DNA of 64,000 bases from Aminobacter niigataensis (GTDB taxonomy: Bacteria > Pseudomonadota > Alphaproteobacteria > Rhizobiales > Rhizobiaceae). Numbering within the stretch: the stretch's first letter is position 1; each line of letters starts with the position of its first letter. Location of the stretch: assembly GCF_014200015.1 (NCBI RefSeq), contig NZ_JACHOT010000001.1, positions 1,612,001 to 1,676,000 on the forward strand, written 5' to 3'. The notes under the pieces are model-generated. The model worked only from the letters and a program-made list of their open reading frames with translations, searched no databases and had not been told where the DNA came from. This document shows positions 1 to 7,760 of the stretch, in pieces. The translations under genes were made by a program, and so were the position numbers.

Positions 1-1081
1 GATCGTAATTGCCCCAGTTAACCCGGTTCAGCGGAATTCCGAACGATTCACCCGACGTGCGCGACAAATCGGTATGGCAGAGCACGTCATAATTGAAGCG
101 ATCCTTGGCGAAGATGTTGGTGGTGAGATTGGTGTTGTAGTTCCGCCAGTTGTCGGCCAGCTTCTTCGGGCAAAGCACCAGCACCGACTTGTTGCGTAGT
201 TCGTAATATTTGACGACGGCAAGGGCTGTGAACGTCTTTCCAAGACCTACCGAGTCCGCCAGGATGCAACCGTTATAGGTCTCCAACTTGTTGATGATCC
301 CCGTCGCCGCGTCCCGCTGGTAGTTGAACAGCTTGTTCCAGACGATGCTCTCCTGATAGCCGGTCAGGTCGTTCGGCAGGACGTCCTCGCTGATGTCCTC
401 GAGGAACTCGCGGAAGATATTGTAGAGCATCAGAAAATAGACGCGTTCCGGAGCATTTTCCTGGTAGACAGCCTCGATGTGGTCGCGGATGTCGTCCGTG
501 ACGTCCTTCAGCTTGTCGGCGTCATTCCAGATTTGATTGAAAAGCTGAAGATAGACCCCGGCATGGACCGGCTCATCCATCCGGGTCACAAAGTTTGAGA
601 CAGCGTTGCCTTTCTGATAGCCAAGGTCGACGGCCGTGAATCCGCTGATCGGCATATAGGCAACGGCCGCAGCGCCGTTGTCCACATGGGCAAACGGCTG
701 CATAGCTGCCTGCGTCGCGTTAGACTTAAACCGCGCCTTCTTCCGGATCCATTCCGCGCACTCCCGCGCCACAGCACGCTGGGTCAGTTTGTTGCGGAGT
801 TTGATCTCGAACTCGGTGCCATATAGGCTGCTCTCCAGGCTGGCCTTCGGGATGAAGAACTCACGTTTCTCCTTCCGCAGTCGATCCGTTGCATCCGTCG
901 CGACAAAAGTGGGCGACGTAAAAATGAACTGCAGACTATCTATCTTCGAAAGTTCAGACTTCAGCGCCTCGAAAGCGTAAATCGAGAAGCAGGACGCGGC
1001 AATTTTGACGCGCGAGCCGCGAGTAAGCGTTTCCTTCAGGTCATCACCAAGCAGTCGCGAAGTGTTGTCGAGAATCTTCAT
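1..1081 (-). CDS. SNF2/DEAD-like helicase with PLD-like N-terminal domain (3' end outside window)
   Basis: The reverse frame is open from an ATG at 1081 to the window edge, giving 360 visible residues. The first ~130 residues resemble the phospholipase-D-like domain that precedes helicase cores in restriction or defence-type proteins. I see no HxK motif in them, so that domain may bind rather than cleave. A Walker A, LADSVGLGKT, lies near residues 275-283 and is followed by the hydrophobic strand SVLVLCPKKL, as in SNF2/SF2 helicases. Motifs II-VI would lie beyond the edge. It sits next to a tyrosine recombinase transcribed in the same direction, so it is probably cargo of an integrated element. 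The helicase family is well supported; a defence role is inference. Confidence 0.8.
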   Translation of the reverse strand, partial: MKILDNTSRLLGDDLKETLTRGSRVKIAASCFSIYAFEALKSELSKIDSLQFIFTSPTFVATDATDRLRKEKREFFIPKASLESSLYGTEFEIKLRNKLTQRAVARECAEWIRKKARFKSNATQAAMQPFAHVDNGAAAVAYMPISGFTAVDLGYQKGNAVSNFVTRMDEPVHAGVYLQLFNQIWNDADKLKDVTDDIRDHIEAVYQENAPERVYFLMLYNIFREFLEDISEDVLPNDLTGYQESIVWNKLFNYQRDAATGIINKLETYNGCILADSVGLGKTFTALAVVKYYELRNKSVLVLCPKKLADNWRNYNTNLTTNIFAKDRFNYDVLCHTDLSRTSGESFGIPLNRVNWGNYD

Positions 1082-1259
1082 AAGGACCCGTATGGACGCT
1101 GTTAAAGCTCAAAAGTAATCAGGTATCATTGCCTAACTGCATCGACGATTTGTGTCTACATTGCCAGCTGATTAAGGTCTCCCTAAAAGCACTCCCGACC
1201 AACTCCAGGCCCTAAAGAAGATCGTTAACGGTGATAAGCGATAAAGAAAAAGGCACACG

Positions 1260-3086
1260 TCAACCTGCTCCGATTTCGGTCCTTAAATGATCCAGCGTTA
1301 ATCCGGGATAGGCAATCGAGTTGATGAGTTCGACCCTTTGATCAAGCATGCCCTGCGGCAACGTACCGTAACGCTGGGTCATCGTGCCTGCGGTATGTCC
1401 TAGAATGAAGCCAAACTGCTCGTCCAAGTAGCCCGCGCGTCGCAGGGCGTCTGCTGCCCCGTGCCGAAAACTGTATAGGGAAAGACCGCGGCCTTCCTTT
1501 AACCCGATCTTCGTCAGATAACGGGGAAAATCGCGACTGAAATCAGCGATCATCTGCCCGCGCTCGTTGCGCCCGGCACTTGGGAAAAGCCGCATTTCTC
1601 CACCTTGCTTCATTTCAGCCTGGTAACGCAGGAAACCAAGCTGCACGAGCTCGGGGTGGATAGGAACCACTCGCATAGATCCATCAGTCTTGACGCTTTT
1701 GTCCCCATCCCCTTCGGTAGTGATGTGCATGATCCAGTGCCCATGTTCCTGACGTACATCATCAATGGCGAGCTGAGCGACCTCCCCCGGCCGAGCCCCG
1801 GAGAAGAGCATAACAAGCGGCACCCAGTAACGATGGTCGCGGATTTGCATGTTTCCGGACTTGCTCCAAAAGCGAGGGGCCTCATGCGATTGACACCCAG
1901 TAAAGAACGGGGATCTAAAAAGCGCGTTCATCTCTTCGACGGTGAACGGCTTCGTTGTCTTATCCTTCGATTTCTTCAAAAACATGTCTGACGCTGGATT
2001 CTGATTCAGATAGCCGTGATTCGTCATCCACGTGCAAAACGCGCTGAAACCGGAGAGGTAGCGATTGACGGTCGTGGAGCTGATCACAGGCTTTTTGATC
2101 GTCTTGTTATGCTCGACGATCTGCATAATCGTCATCCCCTGAAACGCTTTCGTTTCCGTCGCCTTAACAGGATACTGCAGCAGAAGAGCTTTCCACTCCC
2201 GAGCTGCCTTCTTGTCGATCCGGTGAGCGGGGAATGTGGAGCCGACGTACTCGACAAACAATCCAACGTCGCGGCGAGCCTGCGCCAGTGTGTCCTGCTT
2301 GATCTGGTTCGGGTTCTCACGAGCGTAAGATTCGAAGAGTTCCATGATCGTTTCTCCAGGAGGAGCGGCTTCATGGACCGGGCGGCTGACAGGCTTGACG
2401 ATAGGATCCTTTGGCGCCCCGGAAAAATCTCCCTTATCGTGCTCAAGAGTTCGCTGCAAACCTTCGATCTCAGCGCGAGCCATCGATGCACACAGATCGC
2501 GGTATTGATCGGAGTCCGGTTCAACGAGAAGGTTGTTTTGCTTAAGGAAGCTCCCAACCGCCGGCTCGACGAGCCGAATGTCTCCCGAACCGACAGCTGC
2601 CTTAAGGGCAGTCAGGCGACGCGACCGTAGGTTCGCGTCGTCGTCACGCGCCCGGAGCATCAGCTCGTAGTCGACATAAGCATTGATCATGGCATAAGGA
2701 TTGTCGCCAGTGATCTTTCCCCGGTCGATCAAGTCGTAGAGCCTCCGCAACTCCGCCTCTGTCTGGGCGCGTGTTGGCATGCTCTGTTGCTTTCGATCAT
2801 ACCGTTCGATCGTCTTCTCGTAATGCTGCCAAACAGCAAGCCCGCTATCGTCGGCGGTGATCTCGCGGCGGGCGCGAACCTCGTCAAACTCAGCACGCCA
2901 GCTCTCGATGACGGGCCAGAGCCGCTTCTTCGCCTCGTTCTCGTCCTTGGTGCGCAGAGACTTCTTGCGCGTCGTCGTGCCGTAATGGCTTACCAGGTCA
3001 AGCGGGACATCCAGTCTCGCGTAGTAGGTAGCGCCACGTCGTTCGAGATATGTAACCCTTGCCAATTTCGCCCATCCGTAACACAA
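1260..3086 (-). CDS. Site-specific tyrosine recombinase (phage-type integrase with DUF6538-like N-terminus)
   Basis: A 608-residue tyrosine recombinase that should catalyse integration and excision of a mobile element. The N-terminus (YLERRGATYYARLDVP) matches the DUF6538-type head of large alphaproteobacterial integrases. A SAM-like core-binding domain fills roughly residues 260-380. The catalytic part shows the box I arginine in SGARPGEVAQL (~432), YSFRHGAADALRRAG (~538; tyrosine stands where HxxR usually has its first His), LGHTAGTMTQRYG and the nucleophilic Tyr (~572). The longest frame starts at TTG 3086. A second in-frame TTG at 3065, with GGATGGG upstream, would give the typical start of the family, (M)ARVTYLERR, and may be correct. 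No tRNA is visible beside it. Confidence 0.9.
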   Translation of the reverse strand: MCYGWAKLARVTYLERRGATYYARLDVPLDLVSHYGTTTRKKSLRTKDENEAKKRLWPVIESWRAEFDEVRARREITADDSGLAVWQHYEKTIERYDRKQQSMPTRAQTEAELRRLYDLIDRGKITGDNPYAMINAYVDYELMLRARDDDANLRSRRLTALKAAVGSGDIRLVEPAVGSFLKQNNLLVEPDSDQYRDLCASMARAEIEGLQRTLEHDKGDFSGAPKDPIVKPVSRPVHEAAPPGETIMELFESYARENPNQIKQDTLAQARRDVGLFVEYVGSTFPAHRIDKKAAREWKALLLQYPVKATETKAFQGMTIMQIVEHNKTIKKPVISSTTVNRYLSGFSAFCTWMTNHGYLNQNPASDMFLKKSKDKTTKPFTVEEMNALFRSPFFTGCQSHEAPRFWSKSGNMQIRDHRYWVPLVMLFSGARPGEVAQLAIDDVRQEHGHWIMHITTEGDGDKSVKTDGSMRVVPIHPELVQLGFLRYQAEMKQGGEMRLFPSAGRNERGQMIADFSRDFPRYLTKIGLKEGRGLSLYSFRHGAADALRRAGYLDEQFGFILGHTAGTMTQRYGTLPQGMLDQRVELINSIAYPGLTLDHLRTEIGAG

Positions 3087-3311
3087 TTCCGGAACATAAA
3101 ACCGGAACAGCTCTAGAAAATAAGCCTTTTATTTGCAATAGGTTGTTACGCATCAATGGCTTGAACAAAGTTGGATTACTGTCCAGGTTCCCCAGCCAAC
3201 TCGCCTCCCAGAAGCTTTGAAATCCGCGGGATCCATGGCCGTTGATCAGGTCATCGTTTCACGTCGAATCGGCCTTCCACAAGTGGTGCCCACAACTGAT
3301 GTCCAGAGCTG

Positions 3312-3787
3312 GTGTCCATCCGGCCTGGACGAGCGGAGCACGGGTGGATGGGGATTGCGCAGGCATCAGATCGAAAACTTCGTTCTCAGGGTCCCGTCTT
3401 CTATTGGCGGGCCCGCATTCCCGTCGGATTCGCGTCGGCGACAGGCAACGGCAGGCTTTCAGTGAGCCTTAGGCTCTCGGACCGTAAGAAGGCGTCTGTG
3501 GTGGCGCGGCGGCTCAATGCCCTGCTGTTGCATCTCGAACTGATGCCGATTGCGAGGATGGCGACGAAAGAACAGCTGACCAAGATCTTTGCGCTCGAGA
3601 TCGACGCCATGCGCGACGAGATCGATGCGCTGGACCGCTCTGCCAAACGTAGGGGCACACTCCGCGATCCAGTGCTTCGGGCAGCAGTCCGGGGGAATAA
3701 GCGTCGAGCAAGTGCTGCTGTTACGCGCTGGCGCGGAGATTGGCGGCTTGCTTGTCCAGCGCGTCGATGCCGCGCTTTGGTAACACG
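3312..3787 (+). pseudogene. Decayed second integrase (N-terminal fragment)
   Basis: A forward frame contains VFYWRARIPVGFASATG near 3395-3450, followed by RLSVSLRLSDRKKASVVARR. This is the pattern of the N-terminal beta-sheet head of DUF6538-type integrases, in which the tyrosine-recombinase partners read the substrate DNA arms. An acidic helix (EIDAMRDEIDALD) follows, then the similarity stops near 3660 and the frame runs into the antisense of the next gene. No core-binding or catalytic domain remains. It lies just upstream of the intact integrase on the opposite strand, which suggests that this site was used more than once for insertion. The rest of 3087-3787 holds nothing else I recognise. 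Confidence 0.5.
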
Positions 3788-5071
3788 TCAGGCGTCAGCT
3801 AACGCCTGCGCGAGGTCGGCGACAAGGTCGTCGGGATGCTCGACGCCGATCGACAGCCTTATTGTCGAGTCAAGAACGCCTATCCGTTCCCGGACGTCTC
3901 TGGGCACACCGGAATGGGTCATAGCGGCTGGGTGGCTCGCCAGCGATTCTGTGCCGCCGAGGCTGACCGCAAGCTTGAAAATCTGCAAGGCGTTGAGAAA
4001 GGCGAATGCTGCGGCCTGACCACCGACAATGTCGAACGAGAACGTCGACCCGGCGCCTGTGCATTGCGTTCTGAAGGCATGTGCAGCCGGGGTGTCTTCG
4101 CCGAGGAACGGCAGATAGGCCACCCTTGCGACCTTGGGATGCTCGGCCAGGAATTCGGCGGCGATGCGGGCGTTGGCGTTGGCCTTCTCCATGCGAATGC
4201 TCAGAGTTTCCAGCGAGCGGCCGAGCATCCAGCAAGAATGGGGATCAAGTTGTGTACCAATCGCTCCTCTGAGTGCCTTGATCGGTTTGGTGATGGCCTT
4301 GCTGCCGAGGGCCGCGCCGGCGATCAGATCGGAATGGCCGCCGACATATTTGGTCAGGGAATAGACCGAAATGTCGACACCGTGGTCGAGTGGACGCTGG
4401 AACACCGGTCCGAGCAACGTGTTGTCGCACACGATGACCGGGCGATGGCCCTGTTTGGCGGCGATCTCATCGGCGATGCGGCCGACAGCCAGAAAATCGA
4501 CCAACGTGTTGGTCGGATTCGAGGGCGTTTCGATAAAGATCACTGAGACGCGGCCTCGCTCGCAGCCTTCATCGGCAGCAGCGCGAATGGCGGTTTCATC
4601 AACACCGTCGGAGAAACCCACAGAGCCAATGCCGAAATTGGCCAGCGTCTTGGCAAACAACGTTTCGGTGCCGCCATAAAGCGGCTGTGAATGCACGACG
4701 GCATCACCCGGGCGCGCGAAGGCAAGCAAAGTGGTCGCAATAGCCGACATGCCGGACGAGAACAGGATACAGGCCTCCGCACCTTCATAGATTGCCAGGC
4801 GATCCTCGACGATTTCGCTGTTGGGATGATTGAAGCGCGAGTAGACGAGTCCGGCTCCGGTTCCGCTTGGCGGCTCCTTGCGGCCGGAGACGAAATCGAA
4901 GAAATCGCGCCCCTCTTCGGCTGATTTGAACACGAAGGTCGAGGTGAGAAACACCGGCGGCTTCACCGCTCCTTCCGACAGTTGCGGATCAAAGCCGTAG
5001 CTCAGCATTAACGTTTCCGGATGCAGCCGATGGTTTCCGATGTGTGTCTTGGACGGTCTGGGCGCAGTCAT
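3788..5071 (-). CDS. Cystathionine gamma-synthase / methionine gamma-lyase family PLP enzyme
   Basis: This 427-residue protein is a full-length member of the Cys/Met-metabolism PLP-dependent family, which makes or breaks C-S bonds by beta/gamma elimination or replacement. The PLP-binding lysine is in [12 protein letters not shown]. Other family landmarks are YSRFNHPN near the N-terminus, LFSSGMSAI, the IETPSNPTN block and [13 protein letters not shown] at the C-terminus. The N-terminus is somewhat longer than in MetB, as in the rhizobial subgroup. It is the last gene of a three-gene reverse operon with a CoA ligase and a citrate-synthase-like lyase, 72 bp downstream of the ligase. Whether it acts as a gamma-lyase or a gamma-synthase cannot be told from sequence. 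Confidence 0.88.
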   Translation of the reverse strand: MTAPRPSKTHIGNHRLHPETLMLSYGFDPQLSEGAVKPPVFLTSTFVFKSAEEGRDFFDFVSGRKEPPSGTGAGLVYSRFNHPNSEIVEDRLAIYEGAEACILFSSGMSAIATTLLAFARPGDAVVHSQPLYGGTETLFAKTLANFGIGSVGFSDGVDETAIRAAADEGCERGRVSVIFIETPSNPTNTLVDFLAVGRIADEIAAKQGHRPVIVCDNTLLGPVFQRPLDHGVDISVYSLTKYVGGHSDLIAGAALGSKAITKPIKALRGAIGTQLDPHSCWMLGRSLETLSIRMEKANANARIAAEFLAEHPKVARVAYLPFLGEDTPAAHAFRTQCTGAGSTFSFDIVGGQAAAFAFLNALQIFKLAVSLGGTESLASHPAAMTHSGVPRDVRERIGVLDSTIRLSIGVEHPDDLVADLAQALADA

Positions 5072-5143
5072 GATGATCCCCCGGTTTGAGAGGCAATGTG
5101 GGTTTGCCGTATCCTTCGCGTCGATTCTCTTCCGCAGTTGCGT

Positions 5144-6445
5144 CTAGCGCTGAACTAGCTTTGACTTGTATTCGCTGCGCTGGAGCGTGCCCCACGGCAC
5201 CAGATCGACCTGCGCGGTGAAGACGAGCATATCGCGGAACCGCTTCTGAATTCTCGCTGCAAGTTCCGGATCGGCAGCGGAATCCTTCGCCAGTTCGACC
5301 ACCACCGGCACAGGTGGTTCTTGCCGTACGCCCGGGTCCTGCGGCTTGACCAGGATCATGCCACTCACCTCCGGCATGAACTGATTGACCACCTCGCGAA
5401 TGGCCGATGGGAAAACATTGACGCCGCGCACGAGAAGCATGTCGTCAGTGCGGCCGATGCAGCGGACCCGAGGCGCGGTGCGGCCGCACCGGCAGGGCGA
5501 ACTCCAGACCTGGACATGATCGCGCGTCCGGAACCGCAGCAGCGGCGCAGCCTGATGGCGCAGATGGGTCAATACAAGTTCGCCGCGCGCACCGTCCTCC
5601 ATTGCAATCGGTGCGCCGCTTTCCGGATCGACCAGCTCGGGATGGACGAAGCCGCGGCCGCCGAGATGCATGCCGCATTGCTCTTCGCATTCGCCCCACA
5701 GCGAAACCCCGATGTCGCCGATCCCCATGGCCTCCGTCACCTTGGCGCGCCATGCCTCTTCGAGGCGCGCGCGCAGGGCCGGTTCGCCGCCGCCGGGCTC
5801 GCCAGCGACCAGAACGCGCTTCACGCTGGACCCCTTGAGGTCGAAGCGCCGCTCTTCCGCCCATTCTGCGAGGTAGGCCGCGTAGGAGGGCGTCATCACC
5901 ACCGCCGCCGGCTTCAGGAGGCGGATGGCGGTTATCAAGCGCTCGGTATTGCCCGTACCCACGGGAACGTGGGTCATGCCGAGCCGATCGAAGGCGCCGA
6001 GCGCCGCGCCCGCCACGAAAGGTCCGGCATTGTAGGTCGAGACGATCGCTTCGCCCGGACTGATGCCCGAAGCCGAATAGCTCCGGGCTGAGGTCACGAC
6101 CCAGTTTTCGAGATCCTGCGCCGTGAGAGGAATGTAACTGGGAGTACCGGTTGTGCCGCTTGTAGAGAAGATGCGCACGATCTCTTCCCTGCGGACCGCC
6201 AGATGCGTGCCGATCGGATGATTCTCGCTGCATGACGCCCTGATCTCGTCCTTCTCGGTGAACGGCAGCTTCTCGATCGAATCCAGACCGCCGATCTCTT
6301 CCGCGGTGGCAAAGCCGGCCTGCTTCAGCTTGCTGTGGTAGAAGGCCGAGTGGGCGAGGAGATATCCGACCTGCCGGCGGTACTGAGCGTCGTCCTGCCT
6401 GACCTGATCGCGCCAGGGGTTGGTTTCCACCTCCGGGTCGAACAT
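5144..6445 (-). CDS. PaaK-like AMP-forming CoA ligase
   Basis: This 433-residue protein belongs to the phenylacetate-CoA ligase branch of adenylate-forming enzymes, which activate a carboxylic acid with ATP and form its CoA thioester. The P-loop-like motif is FSTSGTTGTPSYIPL (~105-119). The C-terminal region has RFRTRDH, CRCGRTAPR (a paired-Cys motif typical of PaaK), GRTDDMLLVRGVNVFPS and a final SEYKSKLVQR with the catalytic lysine region. The length matches the family (~430). It begins 3 bp after the citryl-CoA-lyase-like gene, so the two are almost certainly co-translated. The acid could be aromatic or aliphatic. The pairing with a CoA-ester lyase suggests activation followed by cleavage, which is inference. 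Confidence 0.88.
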   Translation of the reverse strand: MFDPEVETNPWRDQVRQDDAQYRRQVGYLLAHSAFYHSKLKQAGFATAEEIGGLDSIEKLPFTEKDEIRASCSENHPIGTHLAVRREEIVRIFSTSGTTGTPSYIPLTAQDLENWVVTSARSYSASGISPGEAIVSTYNAGPFVAGAALGAFDRLGMTHVPVGTGNTERLITAIRLLKPAAVVMTPSYAAYLAEWAEERRFDLKGSSVKRVLVAGEPGGGEPALRARLEEAWRAKVTEAMGIGDIGVSLWGECEEQCGMHLGGRGFVHPELVDPESGAPIAMEDGARGELVLTHLRHQAAPLLRFRTRDHVQVWSSPCRCGRTAPRVRCIGRTDDMLLVRGVNVFPSAIREVVNQFMPEVSGMILVKPQDPGVRQEPPVPVVVELAKDSAADPELAARIQKRFRDMLVFTAQVDLVPWGTLQRSEYKSKLVQR

Positions 6446-6448
6446 GGC

Positions 6449-7237
6449 TCAGGTCCTGTTATTGGCACCGTAGGAAACGGCCGCTTCCGCATGGCCGGCG
6501 AGGACAAAGCCGATGGGGTTTTGCTGTTCTTCCGCAAGATGAGCAAGGAGGCCGCCGGTGCGGGCAAGCAGCGGGATCGCCTTGAGAAATGCGGGAGGGA
6601 AGTCGAGATCGAGCAGGACTGCGGCAATCGGCATCGAGACGTTCAAGACGAGCTGCTTCCCCCATACCTGCGCCACCGCTTCGCGCATGCGCCGCGCCAG
6701 ATCGACATGCGGGCCGCTGACGCCGCGCTGGTCGGCAAGTTCCAGGATGCGCTCGGCGCGCGGGTCGAGCGGCCGATGCACGGGATGCCCGAAGCCCGGC
6801 GCCTTTCCGCCCGCTTCACGGATTTCGCGAGCCAACTCCAGGACGACCTCGTCGGCATCCCCGCCCTCGGTCACCCGGGCACGCGCCTTTAGGAGAAGCG
6901 CGCCGCAGAGTTCGGAGGTACCAAGGATTACGGGGCCGCAGCCGAGAACACCCGCGGCCAACGCGCCCTGTAGTGCATTGGGATCGGAGGCGAGAGTCAT
7001 CCGCGCCGCCTGGACAGTGGGCATCATCCCGTGTTCGGCGATCGCAACGAGCAAGAGGTCCAGGAAGTAGCGCTGATCTTCAGTCGGCTCGCGCCCGGTC
7101 AAGAGCAGATAGAAATACGCAGTGAAGCTCAGCCGACCCATAAGATCGCCGCAGAGATCCCTGCCTCGCACTTCGACTGCGTCTGCTACCGCAATACAGA
7201 TTTCAGTAGTGGCTGTGCGCGCTTTACCGATCTGCAT
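6449..7237 (-). CDS. Citryl-CoA lyase / short citrate-synthase-like protein
   Basis: A 262-residue member of the citrate synthase superfamily, shorter than true citrate synthase (~430 residues). Proteins of this size are usually annotated as citryl-CoA lyase. Family marks include the N-terminal SFTAYFYLLLTGREPT, a Gly-rich central segment and GFGHPVHRPLDPRAERI, which contains a catalytic histidine. It would cleave or form a carbon-carbon bond next to a CoA thioester. It is the first gene of the reverse operon with the PaaK-like ligase (3 bp gap) and the PLP enzyme. The ATG at 7237 is preceded by GGAAACGCAGCCC. Substrate unknown. Confidence 0.8.
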   Translation of the reverse strand: MQIGKARTATTEICIAVADAVEVRGRDLCGDLMGRLSFTAYFYLLLTGREPTEDQRYFLDLLLVAIAEHGMMPTVQAARMTLASDPNALQGALAAGVLGCGPVILGTSELCGALLLKARARVTEGGDADEVVLELAREIREAGGKAPGFGHPVHRPLDPRAERILELADQRGVSGPHVDLARRMREAVAQVWGKQLVLNVSMPIAAVLLDLDFPPAFLKAIPLLARTGGLLAHLAEEQQNPIGFVLAGHAEAAVSYGANNRT

Positions 7238-7302
7238 GGGCTGCGTTTCCGTCGGAACGGTTCAGTATCTGTGGCACTCGGATGCTAGACTGACGATGGA
7301 GA

Positions 7303-7458
7303 TCACACAACAGCGGACGGCGCACAGGCAGTGACGGCGGCGATCTTCGGAAAAGCAAAGCCTTCCGAGCATGAGGCGAATGGACGCCAGTTGAGGAAGG
7401 CGAGCGCGTTATGTGAGAGGTTCTCGAAGTCCTTGGCCAGCCTGCGGCATCGAGAGGA
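7303..7458 (-). mobile_element. IS5-family transposase C-terminal remnant
   Basis: The reverse frame reads RRLAKDFENLSHNALAF, the conserved stretch after the last catalytic residue of IS5-family DDE transposases (usual form RRLAKDFENL...LAF). It ends at a TGA (7303-7305), and a TAG lies directly upstream (7459-7461), so only about 50 codons survive. No terminal inverted repeats were found around it. Confidence 0.6.
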
Positions 7459-7540
7459 CTACTGAGCGCGCCGCTGGCATCATCCACCGGCCCCGGCGTG
7501 GTTGGTGGCGTGCTGGGTGCCGCATTGTTTTGCGATGGTG

Positions 7541-7605
7541 AAGCGTTTTGAATGCGGTCGGCATGGGCGATAGTGGCAAGCCGGTGGGCGATGACAAGCG
7601 TGGTC
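7541..7605 (-). pseudogene. ABC exporter ATPase fragment
   Basis: The reverse frame reads TTLVIAHRLATIAHADRI, the H-loop region of ABC-type exporters (usual form VIAHRLST...AD). A TGA precedes it and the similarity ends after about 20 residues. Nothing else of the transporter is nearby. It is evidently a scrap carried in or left behind by rearrangement. Confidence 0.5.
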
Positions 7606-7608
7606 AGG

Positions 7609-7670
7609 CGTCTTCACAGGCACGAAGCGCATGGTCGGCCGGGTCACCGCCTCGCAGATGGCCATCCGCA
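7609..7670 (-). mobile_element. IS110-family transposase remnant
   Basis: The reverse frame reads AICEAVTRPTMRFVPVKT, a hallmark block of IS110-family transposases that normally follows NDAADAE. Here the upstream residues do not match and the downstream part is lost within about 20 codons. It directly abuts the ABC fragment. Confidence 0.55.
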
Positions 7671-7760
7671 GCACATAGGCTGCCCCCGGATGGCCTCAAG
7701 GTGTACATGTTCGCGCGGCTCATGATATCGGCATGTTGATTGATCCTGGATTCTGACAGA

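Larger units (their letters stand above)
7238..7760. other. Intergenic relic patch without an intact gene
   Basis: About 520 bp between the citryl-CoA-lyase-like gene and the LuxR regulator. No full reading frame is supported here. Three short reverse-strand fragments are recognisable (IS5 transposase C-terminus, ABC-exporter ATPase fragment, IS110 transposase fragment), each bounded by stops, so this is a site of repeated insertion and decay. The promoter of the LuxR gene must lie in its right-hand part. Confidence 0.6.

Noticed and set aside
1082-1259. A tRNA gene as integration target of the recombinase
   Set aside because: No cloverleaf-compatible sequence or tRNA 3' end was found next to the integrase.
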